Source of the DNA: Hofstenia miamia | Lineage: Eukaryota; Xenacoelomorpha; Acoela | Assembly (NCBI GenBank): GCA_004352715.1 | Contig: SCFE01000100.1 | Span: 99,376-163,375, forward strand | Direction of reading: 5' to 3' | DNA length: 64,000 nt | Part shown: positions 55,909 to 64,000 of the stretch, piece by piece | How the letters are laid out: every line of letters begins with the position of its first letter | How positions within the stretch are numbered: the stretch's first letter is position 1 | The notes under the pieces: generated by a model | Databases searched by the model: none | What the model saw: only the letters and a program-made list of their open reading frames with translations | Told to the model about the DNA's origin: nothing | Position numbers and translations under genes: made by a program

Positions 55909-57015
55909 CAGTGCGACCCATATTGATATGACCACCCGATTTGATTACGTAGACTAATGTTTTAGTCTGTGTATATTCATGTATTGACTAAAACTTCACC
56001 AATTTTGGAAGTTTGTCATATATATGTACTACCATATTATTGTGACCACCTTATTAAACCTTGGTTCTTCGTATTTAATTTCAAATTTTTAGCACTTTAA
56101 ATATATTGAAAACCAATCTTACAAATTTAACAGATATGTAATCGCACAATAATATTAAAAATGAAGTTCACTAAATTCCTAATACTTAGTGTTGCTAACA
56201 TTTGATTGAATTTCTCATCGCGTGCCCACAATTTGATGAGGGCGCAGATCATCTGCTGCTTCGTGGTGATGATTCTCAATAGGGTTTAAGTTGGGCCTGT
56301 TACCCGGCGATGGCAACATCCGCTCTAGCGAGATACTCGCTGCACATCGAGCGTGTGACATGTTGCGCCTTCGTGCGTAAACGTTCCGTTGCCATCTGCG
56401 AACCATTTCCGCATTTGTTTATTGTGCGGGTACGTAACACGTTCAGATACGCGACATCATTCCTTCACTGATGTATAGGTGGCCTGCTCCTTTATATGAA
56501 ATGATTCCTCATCATCCTCTATGTGGGATGCATTACGGTTTTGATAATTGGCCGTGGGCTGTTGGCAGGAACCCACTGCTGACGACCTGAATGCAGTGTA
56601 GCACTAAAAAATGTCTGTCGTCAAAGAATTCCACCGACCGCCATTGTTCCGCTGTCCAGTGAATGTGCTGCTGTGCAAACACCGGTCGTTTCTGCATCAT
56701 TGCAGGTGTTAATTTCGGTGCAGAACCTGCATTTAATGACTGCGAGCCAATCTCATGTAAACGCCGCCTCAGTTTCTCGGCCAACACTGACACCGGACTC
56801 AGATCAAGTCGACTGCAATTGACTGAGAATGATGAGTGAAGTAGCCAGGAGGTGATATCAAAAGACGATTTTTGGCCGCACTTGTCTTTCGCTTTGGGCC
56901 ACTTTTTCCTACTCTGTCAGTCTTTGATAGTTCACCGAATGCCTGATATTGCTAACACTTGCCGTACTAATCTGTAGATGGTCAGCAATCTTTCTGTGAG
57001 TTGTTCATAATAATA
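55909..57015 (-). mobile_element. Tc1-like transposon remnant
   Basis: The left end TA-CAGTGCGACCCATATTGA with a subterminal GACCACC, and a second copy of ACCATATTATTGTGACCACC near 56030, resemble Tc1-family termini. The other end is not visible. The transposase remnant inside reads right to left. Confidence 0.65.
56206..57010 (-). pseudogene. Tc1-family transposase, decayed
   Basis: Reading leftward: RKIADHLQISTASVSNIRH (helix-turn-helix, about 57000-56945), KLRRRLHEIGSQSL (near 56755), KLTPAMMQKRPVFAQQHIHW (near 56700), EQWRSVEFFDDRHF (first Asp region), and RPNLNPIENHHHEAADD (near 56300), the NPIEN motif that carries the catalytic Glu. Frames change several times and the middle Asp region is missing. 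The degree of decay means no activity. It is not related to the Harbinger element nearby. Confidence 0.85.
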
Positions 57016-58068
57016 TGAGTCAGCTAATATATAGAGAAGTGTTGCCAAATGGTGAATACAAAGCATATTCTTCCAAAACTCTGGGGAGGTATTAATCTGT
57101 GCTTATATAATATTCCAATAAGTTGACACATATTTATGTAATAAATTGTTGTTGTTATGGCAAAAAGATCCAAAAAATCGTGGTGATCATAATAATATGG
57201 GTTTCACTGCCTATCGTAAAATAATTGTTTTTGTTTATTTTGTCTATTTTCATAATTCTATCATTAGAACAATATATATAAGGCTGAAATTTGATTGTTT
57301 CTTTTGGGAAAATGTTATAATAGGGAACCCAATAATATTATTCATATATCAGTCTTACTTTACTTCGTATATATATTTATGCAAAATATAGTATATTTTT
57401 ATTTTACTCAATTTTACGTATGTGTGGCTTAGCCCGCTTTTAACACAGACCTTCAATTAATGACTGAAACTCAATCGACTTTATAACATGTTTTCCGTTT
57501 TCATAGCAAAACTCTTACTCATTTTATTTTGGAAATATTTAAAACTGTGTCCATCTAGGAATTTGTAGCCGAATCATTCCTAAATTGATACATTTCTATT
57601 AGCTATTTTGTGATTTTCACAGAGTCTTCAATATGTTTAAAATAATCTGAAAACACATTCTTAACAACCTTCTTGAAAAATGTTTAATTACATTACATGA
57701 AAAAGCGCTTCATTCCATTTATAATCAAAATCGCCTTGTAACCATTAGTCATGGATTTTGTTCATTAGTACATACGTGCTATCGATTGAAAAATGAATAA
57801 AGGTCGAGATAGACATTTCGACATGATTTTAAAAGTTTTTGACTCAAAGCTCACGTTTTCTATGAAATAAAGTTGCTTTGAAAATGCTTCACTTTTTCCA
57901 ATAACTTAGCATTGCGAAAATATTTAGGGGTATTGACCAAATTTGCAAAATAACTTTTCTTGTTGAACACCATACGCAATATATAACCTATCATTTTTGT
58001 ATACCATTCTAACTTGAATATCTTATTTTATACGTTAAGTTCGTTATAATAATAATAATTAAAATGGG
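57016..58068. other. AT-rich intergenic DNA
   Basis: No coding or RNA feature recognised. Confidence 0.4.
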
Positions 58069-58148
58069 GTCCGCTCTGTACTATGGTAAATTCGAATTTG
58101 GTGTAAAGAGCGGACACTTGAAATAAGTTACAATAGTACAGAGCAGAC
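58069..58148. repeat. 80-bp inverted repeat (16-bp arms)
   Basis: GTCCGCTCTGTACTAT (58069-58084) is complementary to ATAGTACAGAGCAGAC (58133-58148) with one mismatch. AGAGCGGAC also occurs inside at 58107-58115 and AGAGCGGACT near 58298, so the motif is scattered locally. It could be a very short transposon remnant or a hairpin. Confidence 0.6.
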
Positions 58149-58344
58149 ATCCCCCTTTTTCTCCGTAAATATTTACAAGATAAGGCCTAATAAGCAGACC
58201 AAAATATCCCATATACCAAATTTTCAGATTATTCCCTTAATTTTTGCAAGATTTATTACGAAATGAAATTTGCCTTTAAAATTAACATGGGAAAGTAGAG
58301 CGGACTCAATAATTACGCAAAATTGTTCAAAGCGGGCCGATTAA

Positions 58345-58905
58345 TTACAAACATTCGTCTCATTTTCCTGATCATATAAGACAACGTATAATTCAGAATT
58401 TTCAATTTTGATGGCAATATTCGCTTGCTTTAACTTTAGGGTTATTCCATTATATTTCACATCAAAAATGGCATGTTCTTGAAATTACACCAATAACAGG
58501 TTTAGAATTTTTCGCCGTGATCGTTTTGTAAGAAATTGAAATTGGGTCATTACTAATCACTCATTAGATGCGAAATTGCCCTTAATGACTGTGTTTAGCA
58601 GTAAGTTCTCATTTTTGGAAAACTAATTGCAAACTCAGAATCTGTGACCCGTAAAATGGTTAAACAGAAGTTTTCAGTACTCGGTACTTATCGTTTTGAA
58701 GAAAAGTTTTTAAATTTCGAACCTAAACGATGATCAGTTTCAACAATTCTACAACATATTTTTGAAGTTTCAATAACATGGATTCCACAAGACCATCTTT
58801 TCAACTGAAATATAATAGAATAACCCTAAAGTATTGTCTTCATTGAAATTTTGAATTACATATTGTTTTATATGATCTGGGGATTCAAACGAAAGTTTGA
58901 AGAAC
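58345..58905. repeat. Inverted repeat containing a TA-flanked MITE-like core
   Basis: Arms of about 110-125 bases (about 58345-58470 and 58795-58905) share GATCATATAA.ACAA, TAATTCA.AATTT and TTTAGGGTTATTC.ATTATATTTCA. The core 58439-58826 begins GGGTTATTCC, ends GAATAACCC and has TA on both sides, as in mariner-like MITEs. A third copy of the terminus lies at about 58921-58943. No ORF. Confidence 0.65.
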
Positions 58906-58943
58906 ATGGGTTCCTGAGCAGTATGAAATATAATAGAATGACC

Positions 58944-59109
58944 CTTGTATTCGGAGGCAAAACTATTGTTTATAGACTATAAATATATTCCACTTAAAGG
59001 AGTATGCTAAAAGCAGAGTAGTAATTCTTATACAAATGCATTTTCAATTAGTAAAGAATCTGTTTGAATTTCATTAGTTGTATAAAACGTTTGATTTTTT
59101 GCATGTTTT
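58944..59109. other. Upstream region of the S12 gene
   Basis: AT-rich, ending in a T-rich tract that leads to the acceptor at 59110-59111. No promoter motif can be assigned. Confidence 0.4.
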
Positions 59110-59111
59110 AG
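59099..59111 (+). promoter_or_regulatory. Splice-acceptor-like site one base before the S12 ATG
   Basis: TTGCATGTTTTAG is followed by T and then ATG at 59113. Coding begins at the very start of this exon, so either a 5' UTR exon or a spliced leader is joined here, or a short coding exon lies upstream. Confidence 0.55.
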
Positions 59112-59112
59112 T

Positions 59113-59466
59113 ATGTCATTGGAGGAAACACTACCTGAGATTCTTCACACTTCAAAAAGAAACAATGGTCTCAAGCGTGGTCTGCGCGAAGTGGTAAAGT
59201 TCGCTGACAAGAGAATGGCTCAAGTTGTCGTTCTTAGCAACGACTGCGATGAGCCACAATATACAAAGCTAATTGAAGCTCTCTGTGCAACGCATAATAT
59301 TCCTTTAGTTCGTGTTGAAAGCAGCAAGAAATTAGGAGAGTGGGTTGGTCAGTGCAAACTAGATCGAGAAGGCAAGGCTAGAAAAGTGGTCGCTTGCTCT
59401 TCATGTTGCATTATTGATTTTGGTGATGCTGAACAGCTCACTAAATTTAATGAGATTATTAAGTAA
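59113..59466 (+). CDS. RPS12: Ribosomal protein S12 (eS12), 40S subunit
   Basis: 117 codons without interruption. It belongs to the L7Ae/S12e family and is a structural protein of the small ribosomal subunit. Diagnostic stretches: ASP-Lys-Arg core FADKRMAQVVVLSNDCDEPQ (30-49), YTKLIEALCATHNIPLVRV (50-68), KKLGEWVGQCKLDREGK (72-88) and ARKVVACSSC (89-98). The start aligns with an internal Met of longer vertebrate S12 proteins, so about a dozen N-terminal residues are absent or encoded by an unseen upstream exon. The last residues FNEIIK are shorter than usual. AATAAA lies about 25 bases after the stop (near 59490), consistent with a complete 3' end. Codon use is less AT-biased than the flanks, as expected for a highly expressed gene. 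Confidence 0.93.
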   Translation: MSLEETLPEILHTSKRNNGLKRGLREVVKFADKRMAQVVVLSNDCDEPQYTKLIEALCATHNIPLVRVESSKKLGEWVGQCKLDREGKARKVVACSSCCIIDFGDAEQLTKFNEIIK

Positions 59467-59499
59467 TTCGTGTGGACAATGACGCTCTAATAAACATTA

Positions 59500-60573
59500 A
59501 CATGTTATTTTCTTTTTGAAACATCATAGAGATGTATAATGAAACAAAAATTGTTTGCTGATTAATTTCACTTATTTCTAACAAACTTAAAGCAATTGAA
59601 AGATTTTCTGTGATTTCAACTAGTGTTAACCATTTTTATGATTTTCTCCAATTTGTACATGATACGTATTTTGTCATAAATTATAGCTGTTACACATAGA
59701 ATCACCAATCTGTATTCACTGTCAAACACGATTTATATTTGAAAACTATTTACCATGCAAATGATGCATATTTTAAAGCCGCTGGGCAACGAGGAACTGT
59801 GGTTGATTATAATTATATTGAATGTCTGTTGTTTAGATTTAAAGCATTGACTACATTCTAGTAAAATCATCAACAACTATGCATTAGCTAGTTATCAAAA
59901 TAATAAGTAAAACATTAGAATTCGGCAATTGTGACAGTATGTGATGGTTAATACATTCACTATTGCTGAATACAAAAAGATTGCTTTGTTTCACAGTGTA
60001 TTTGAAATTGTGTACACTTAGGGTGTCCCAAAAACGTTTTCAAATTTAGTTGTAACATGAAATTTTTAGTTTTAGATGAAAAATACTGCCAATTTTTTCT
60101 TCGGTATTGATTAATGCTTGACGCCCTAAAATATTGTTTTTATAATTGTGATAATGCATTATTTACATTCCTTATATCATATAGCTGGATTACCTGTCTA
60201 ACTAATAATTCCATAATTATATCTTATTTTCTCACTGCTTGCTGAAAATTTATAGACTCTCCAACTATTATTCTCATTGTAAGTCTATAAAATACATTTT
60301 ATATTTTTATTAAAACTTTATTATCAATAACAAAAGATTTGAATAATATTTCTTTGATGCCTCCAGTAATTCAAAATTGTTGATTTTCTGTATTAATTTA
60401 AAAAAAGACGCATCATTTATTTAACATATTTCGGCATCCCATTACCACTATCAGGGTTTTCCACTATAAAATTCTCAAAAAATATGCATTAATATATATT
60501 TTCTCTCAATAGTTTTGGTACATTAGAATTAATTTTTATATTCATCTTTTTTGTTTAATCGTGGTTCCCTTAA

Positions 60574-60625
<52 letters not shown>

Positions 60626-60882
60626 TATTTATAAAATGATCAGTATTTGATAAATCAAGACTTCGTTGAGCAGAACATGAATATGACCTTTGAAACTATG
60701 TTTGATTATGCAAGGAACAATAAAAGGATGTTGCCAATTCAATTAATATAGTGATATGTAAGCCATATATTACATATGTTTTTCGCGTGTAGTGAAAATT
60801 CACGCATGCTATGTAATATTTCACATAGTAGGCTTTCATAACGCAGCATTTCAAAAAATGACAACTAAATTTTTGTAGTCAC
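59500..60882. other. AT-rich intergenic DNA
   Basis: No gene recognised. Contains an isolated mariner-like terminus (TTAGGGTGTCCCAAAAACG near 60019) and the (ATT)n run listed separately. Confidence 0.4.
60574..60622. repeat. (ATT)n microsatellite
   Basis: About 16 perfect ATT/TTA units. It resembles the tail of the LINE at 55.4 kb, but no LINE sequence is recognisable beside it. Confidence 0.9.
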
Positions 60883-61081
60883 ATTGGGTGCGTTCGCTTA
60901 TCGGTGCGGACTGCGATTAGTGGCCAATAGAGCATTCTCTTATGATCACGGAGGCTTTTTTTGTGGCCACGAAACAACAACTGAATTAATTTCTCGTTGC
61001 TTTGATATGATTGGCACTTATCTAGGTAACCTCATTCTTTTGCGCAATCCGTATTCCTCATTTAGCAATAGCAGACTTTAA

Positions 61082-61705
61082 ATGAACAACTCAATTTGGT
61101 TTCCTCTTAGTGCTGAAGCATTACAAAGTGCAGAAGTAGATACTGTATACACTGATTTAGATAATCAAACAACAAACTTTAGTGCAAATGTACCAATTGA
61201 ACAGGAAAATAGTTTTGTGCAAAAGTCGAAATGGACTGACGCTCAAGTCGAATTCTTGATTAATAATTATGAAGAGAAATATAATCGAATGTTGAATCAA
61301 AAGTACACTAAAATAATTATGTGGAACAATATTGCAAATCGCTTAAACACCTCTCTATCATCAGATTTTTCTTCAGATCATGTTGAAAATAAATGGAAAA
61401 ACCTGACAGAGATATACAAGAAGCATATTTTGTCAAAACGAAAAACAGGAGGCGGATCTGTACCAAGATGGAAATGGTTTGAACTGATGAATAACAGACT
61501 AAGTTTTCGCCCAAATTCAGAGCCTTTTGCAGAAGGGAGTAGTGGAACAAGCACTGCAATTACAGAGAGGGCATCAAGCAATGTTGCAGCCGATCCTAGT
61601 CCAGCAAAAAAACGGCGACAAGATACCAAGGAATTGATGGTTGAAATGCTCGACATTCAAAAGAGAACAAATGCGGCAAAGTGCACAACTTCTACAGCAA
61701 AATAA
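61082..61705 (+). CDS. Myb/SANT-like DNA-binding protein of the Harbinger element
   Basis: 207 codons, uninterrupted from ATG 61082 to TAA 61703-61705. The trihelix-type Myb domain is at about residues 48-140: SKWTDAQVEFLINNYEEKY (W51), then W81 and W105 as the spaced tryptophans of the three helices, and VPRWKWFELM (128-137). The tail is Ser/Thr/Lys-rich with PAKKRRQ, a likely nuclear-localisation signal (175-181). In Harbinger elements this protein helps bring the transposase to the nucleus and to the DNA ends. The frame is intact although the transposase is not. The short open stretch upstream (60884-61081) has no such similarity. Confidence 0.85.
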   Translation: MNNSIWFPLSAEALQSAEVDTVYTDLDNQTTNFSANVPIEQENSFVQKSKWTDAQVEFLINNYEEKYNRMLNQKYTKIIMWNNIANRLNTSLSSDFSSDHVENKWKNLTEIYKKHILSKRKTGGGSVPRWKWFELMNNRLSFRPNSEPFAEGSSGTSTAITERASSNVAADPSPAKKRRQDTKELMVEMLDIQKRTNAAKCTTSTAK

Positions 61706-61989
61706 GAAGTCGGAGATGGCAATTAAAGAACTTTCAAAAAAACATTAGTACTCTTGTAGAACACTTTGTTAAAAATAGTTAGTCAATTAAAAACTCTTAA
61801 AAAACATTATATTCTTGCAGAACATTTTGTTAAAATGGTTTAGATTTTTTAATTTCATAAATAGTTATTGAAATAATATTGTTAATGCAACATTAAAAAA
61901 TATTTTATTTTTATTTCTAATAAATAAAGTACTAATTAGACGAATTGCAATATATTTCTAAAAAACACAAAATGCATAAATACAAATCA

Positions 61990-63180
61990 TTAATTCACTT
62001 GGAAATTTAAGTGTCGATGAAAAAGTAAGTTCTTAATGTATTCCCTTTTGAGATCACCATCTTCTGATGCTATCATATAGTTAGGTAGATTTTCATTAGC
62101 TGAACTTGTAGTCCTGCATTGTTCCTCAATGCTTAGCCCTTCCTTAATATATTTCTCAACATCACTTTCACTTAGTAAGCATATATTTGCCAATGTAGCT
62201 GAACACAAAATAATCTGAACAATTCGAAAGTCGGAAGCACATTCAACAAAATGTAAGCGGCGAAAACGTCCTTTCAAATGGCCAATTGCGCGTTCTATAG
62301 TAAGTCGCACTTTCCGCACACATGCATTAAAGTGAAATTTAGAGGGGCAACATTGTGCAGCCATTTCTCCATAAGCTGGAACACACCACGACTGTGGTTT
62401 GTAACCAGAATCTGCAAGTAGATGTCGATTACATGAAAAGAGATTGGGTATGGAATCTTCATGAAAAAACATCATTATCCAATACTCTTTGATCGTGCAC
62501 ACTACCAGGCCAGCCGGCATGAATATGCGTGAATAACATGTTTTCGCGACATACAAGCAACACTTGAGTTCCATAAAAATCACCTTTTGTAAAATAGTTT
62601 TCAGGAAAATGCGATGGGGTTGTTCTGGGAATCAATGTACCGTCAATAATCCCAATTACGCTTGGTATACCAGTTTTTTGAGAAATGTAGCTATCAATAT
62701 TAATCTTTTCAGCCTCAGATGGCCACTTAATAAAACTATTCATTAAATTTTTAATAACTGCTTCACAAAATATCCCAACATATTTGTGAACATTACTGAC
62801 TGAAATGTCAAATTCCATTGAAATATCAAAATACGACATCTTTGTTGCCAGATAGCGGATACCAATGTATGAAATTTTTTTCTGAGTTTCTTCTGTGAAT
62901 CCTTTACCCAGTTCAGGATTATATTGTGAAGTAGTGGACAGTTCATCATGAACATATTTGAAAGACTTTCTTGACATGCGAAAATACCGTTGAAAAACAT
63001 AATCCGGAAATTTGTCTATTGTTATTTCTGAAAAGTATTTTATTCGATACTCTTCTTTTTCATTGATACAGTTTTTGCTAAGAAAGTTAATTCCAGTTGT
63101 TGTTGAACAATTTGAGTACTGTGTAATTAAATTCGCATTAGTTTGATGCCAGGAGGCTGCTGATGCAGTATGTCGTGCTT
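61990..63180 (-). pseudogene. Harbinger DDE transposase with frameshifts in homopolymers
   Basis: Reading leftward: YVFQRYFRMSRKSFKYVHDE (near 62965), ETQKKISYIGIRYLATKMSY, IGIIDGTLIP (first catalytic Asp, near 62650), HIHAGWPGSVHDQRVLDND (second Asp, near 62510). A one-base shift follows at a T6 run (plus-strand A6 at 62463-62468), then HEDSIPNLF, LADSGY, and ERAIGHLKGRFRRL (near 62290), which carries the catalytic Glu. It ends at 61990 with its own stop. Upstream of the first ATG (62977) the frame stays open to about 63180 and another open frame continues to 63351, separated at a second 6-base homopolymer. A real start codon is therefore unclear. All DDE residues are present. Loss of frame may be a sequencing error or a true mutation. 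Confidence 0.82.
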
Positions 63181-63368
63181 GTTTTTTGCATAATTATAAA
63201 TGAATAATGATTTAACTACAAATTTAAGCCAATCAGAATCAATATCAACAAACAATCCGCGTCGCAAAAGAATGTAATTGAAAAACAACGGACATGATGA
63301 GAGAATACAGTGGCCACTTTTCAACAACTGAAAAAAGATGCGGATTGTCACAAGCGAACGCGCCTATT

Positions 63369-63636
63369 GTGTGTGTGAATACTGAGAACCTCATCATTCA
63401 TAGAATAATTAACATGTATTTTATAAATGAGACATAAAGTCTCTATATGCTCTGTACTCGGGAGGAACTTAATAATTTAGGTTTTTTCATTCAAAACTTT
63501 TTGTAATTAATATTTGCCACACGTTTTTTAACAAAACGATAAAAACGCATTTTTTATTTGGTTTAATGAATTTTTAAAACAAGGTTTTTGCAGTTTTATA
63601 GGGCGGTTTTAGCTATTTTATGTACAAAGACTTTCA
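63369..63636. other. AT-rich DNA without recognised gene
   Basis: Nothing identified. Confidence 0.4.
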
Positions 63637-63725
63637 TGAATGCAACAGACTTATTTTGAATGCAACCAAAAATTTATTGAACGCAACAAAGATTCTATAG
63701 ACTGCAACAGGAACTTTGTTGAAAG
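63637..63725 (+). repeat. Degenerate 21-bp tandem repeat
   Basis: Four units of 20-21 bases resembling AACGCAACAAAGATTTATTG. The period is a multiple of three and one frame (63640-63828) stays open through it, reading a heptapeptide repeat (ECNQKFI, ERNKDSI, DCNRNFV). No known protein. Confidence 0.6.
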
Positions 63726-64000
63726 CAAATTATTGCATATTAATGAGTGTTCTGCGGCCATAGCCGCGACCAAAGAGCCACGGCAGGCTGCAGCGAAAGA
63801 TTTTGTTTACGGCCAAAATCCCGGCTAAGATTCATTTCTGAACATTGTCATGAACAATTTATTTCTATGATGTTTATTTGTATTTTTGTTTTTAAAACTT
63901 AGTTGCTTTGGCCATTTTCTTTAATTGTTCAATTATAAATTGCAGCATTTCACTTAGTACTTGTAAAAAGACATTACTACGGCGAAAATAATCACGGCTT
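63726..64000. other. Unassigned DNA at the window end
   Basis: The open frame continues to 63828 through a more GC-rich part (GCCGCGACCAAAGAGCC); nothing is recognised after that. Confidence 0.35.

Larger units (their letters stand above)
60886..63365. mobile_element. PIF/Harbinger DNA transposon, nearly complete (2480 bp)
   Basis: Left end GGGTGCGTTCGCTT and right end, reversed, AGGCGCGTTCGCTT: 12 of 14 bases match. ATT lies on both sides (60883-60885, 63366-63368), a 3-bp duplication as expected for PIF/Harbinger. Inside are the two genes typical of the superfamily, in convergent orientation: a Myb/trihelix protein (plus) and a DDE transposase (minus). The transposase carries frameshifts. 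Confidence 0.88.

Noticed and set aside
60015-60040. Mariner-type terminus TTAGGGTGTCCCAAAAACG
   Set aside because: Only one end is visible and no transposase is nearby; not enough for an element call.
60879-60900. TTTTGTAG followed by TCACATTGGGTG, resembling an acceptor and the His-Trp motif of a Josephin exon
   Set aside because: The GGGTGCG is the terminal inverted repeat of the Harbinger element; without the insertion the reading disappears.

Overview
The window is AT-rich, repeat-laden eukaryotic (metazoan) DNA. Only three host genes are recognisable: an FNBP4-like WW-domain gene (43.1-44.6 kb, minus), the 5' end of a Josephin-type deubiquitinase gene (50.1-50.5 kb, plus, with a 41-bp intron) and ribosomal protein S12 (59.1-59.5 kb, plus). 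Each has a TTTTAG splice-acceptor-like site 1-28 bases before its ATG, as expected if the first coding exon receives a 5' UTR exon or a spliced leader. With the tiny intron and high AT content this fits a nematode- or flatworm-like animal, but the species cannot be fixed from the sequence.

About 2.2-41 kb is a pile of Ty3/gypsy-type LTR retrotransposons. Family A has LTRs of about 925 bp (TGTAGAG...TTCTACA), a TGGCGACC primer-binding site, gag with a coiled coil and CCHC knuckle, and pol (protease-RT-RNase H-integrase) in the -1 frame. It also has an extra third ORF between pol and the 3' LTR. There are two near-identical partial copies (3902-11297 and 11299-17502, joined through a single N), one complete LTR-to-LTR element (31487-40033, 4-bp ATAA target duplication) and an LTR interrupted by a gap (18646-19812). 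A diverged minus-strand relative fills 20.3-30.2 kb. It is interrupted by the 3' part of another element ending in a different, about 1.2-kb LTR (LTR-B). LTR-B remnants occur at six places. All copies carry stops and frameshifts, many of them CGA to TGA.

From 41 to 64 kb the sequence is host-like AT-rich DNA carrying smaller elements. Among them are a 459-bp hAT-like element with an exact 8-bp target duplication, a 1.28-kb element with about 65-bp terminal inverted repeats and another exact 8-bp duplication, and a 0.7-kb-arm inverted duplication. There is also a GC-rich insertion flanked by a 12-bp direct repeat, a decayed non-LTR (LINE) element, a decayed Tc1 transposon and a nearly intact PIF/Harbinger transposon with Myb-like and transposase genes.

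The strongest candidates for undescribed biology are the retrotransposon ORF3, conserved in at least four diverged copies but unlike any family I recognise, and the conserved TTTAAAT -1 frameshift signal that ends gag. An in-frame TGA shared by three RT copies, and a palindrome array between pol and ORF3, are also worth attention. Several scaffold gaps are flanked by duplicated contig ends, so parts of the layout are assembly artefacts.
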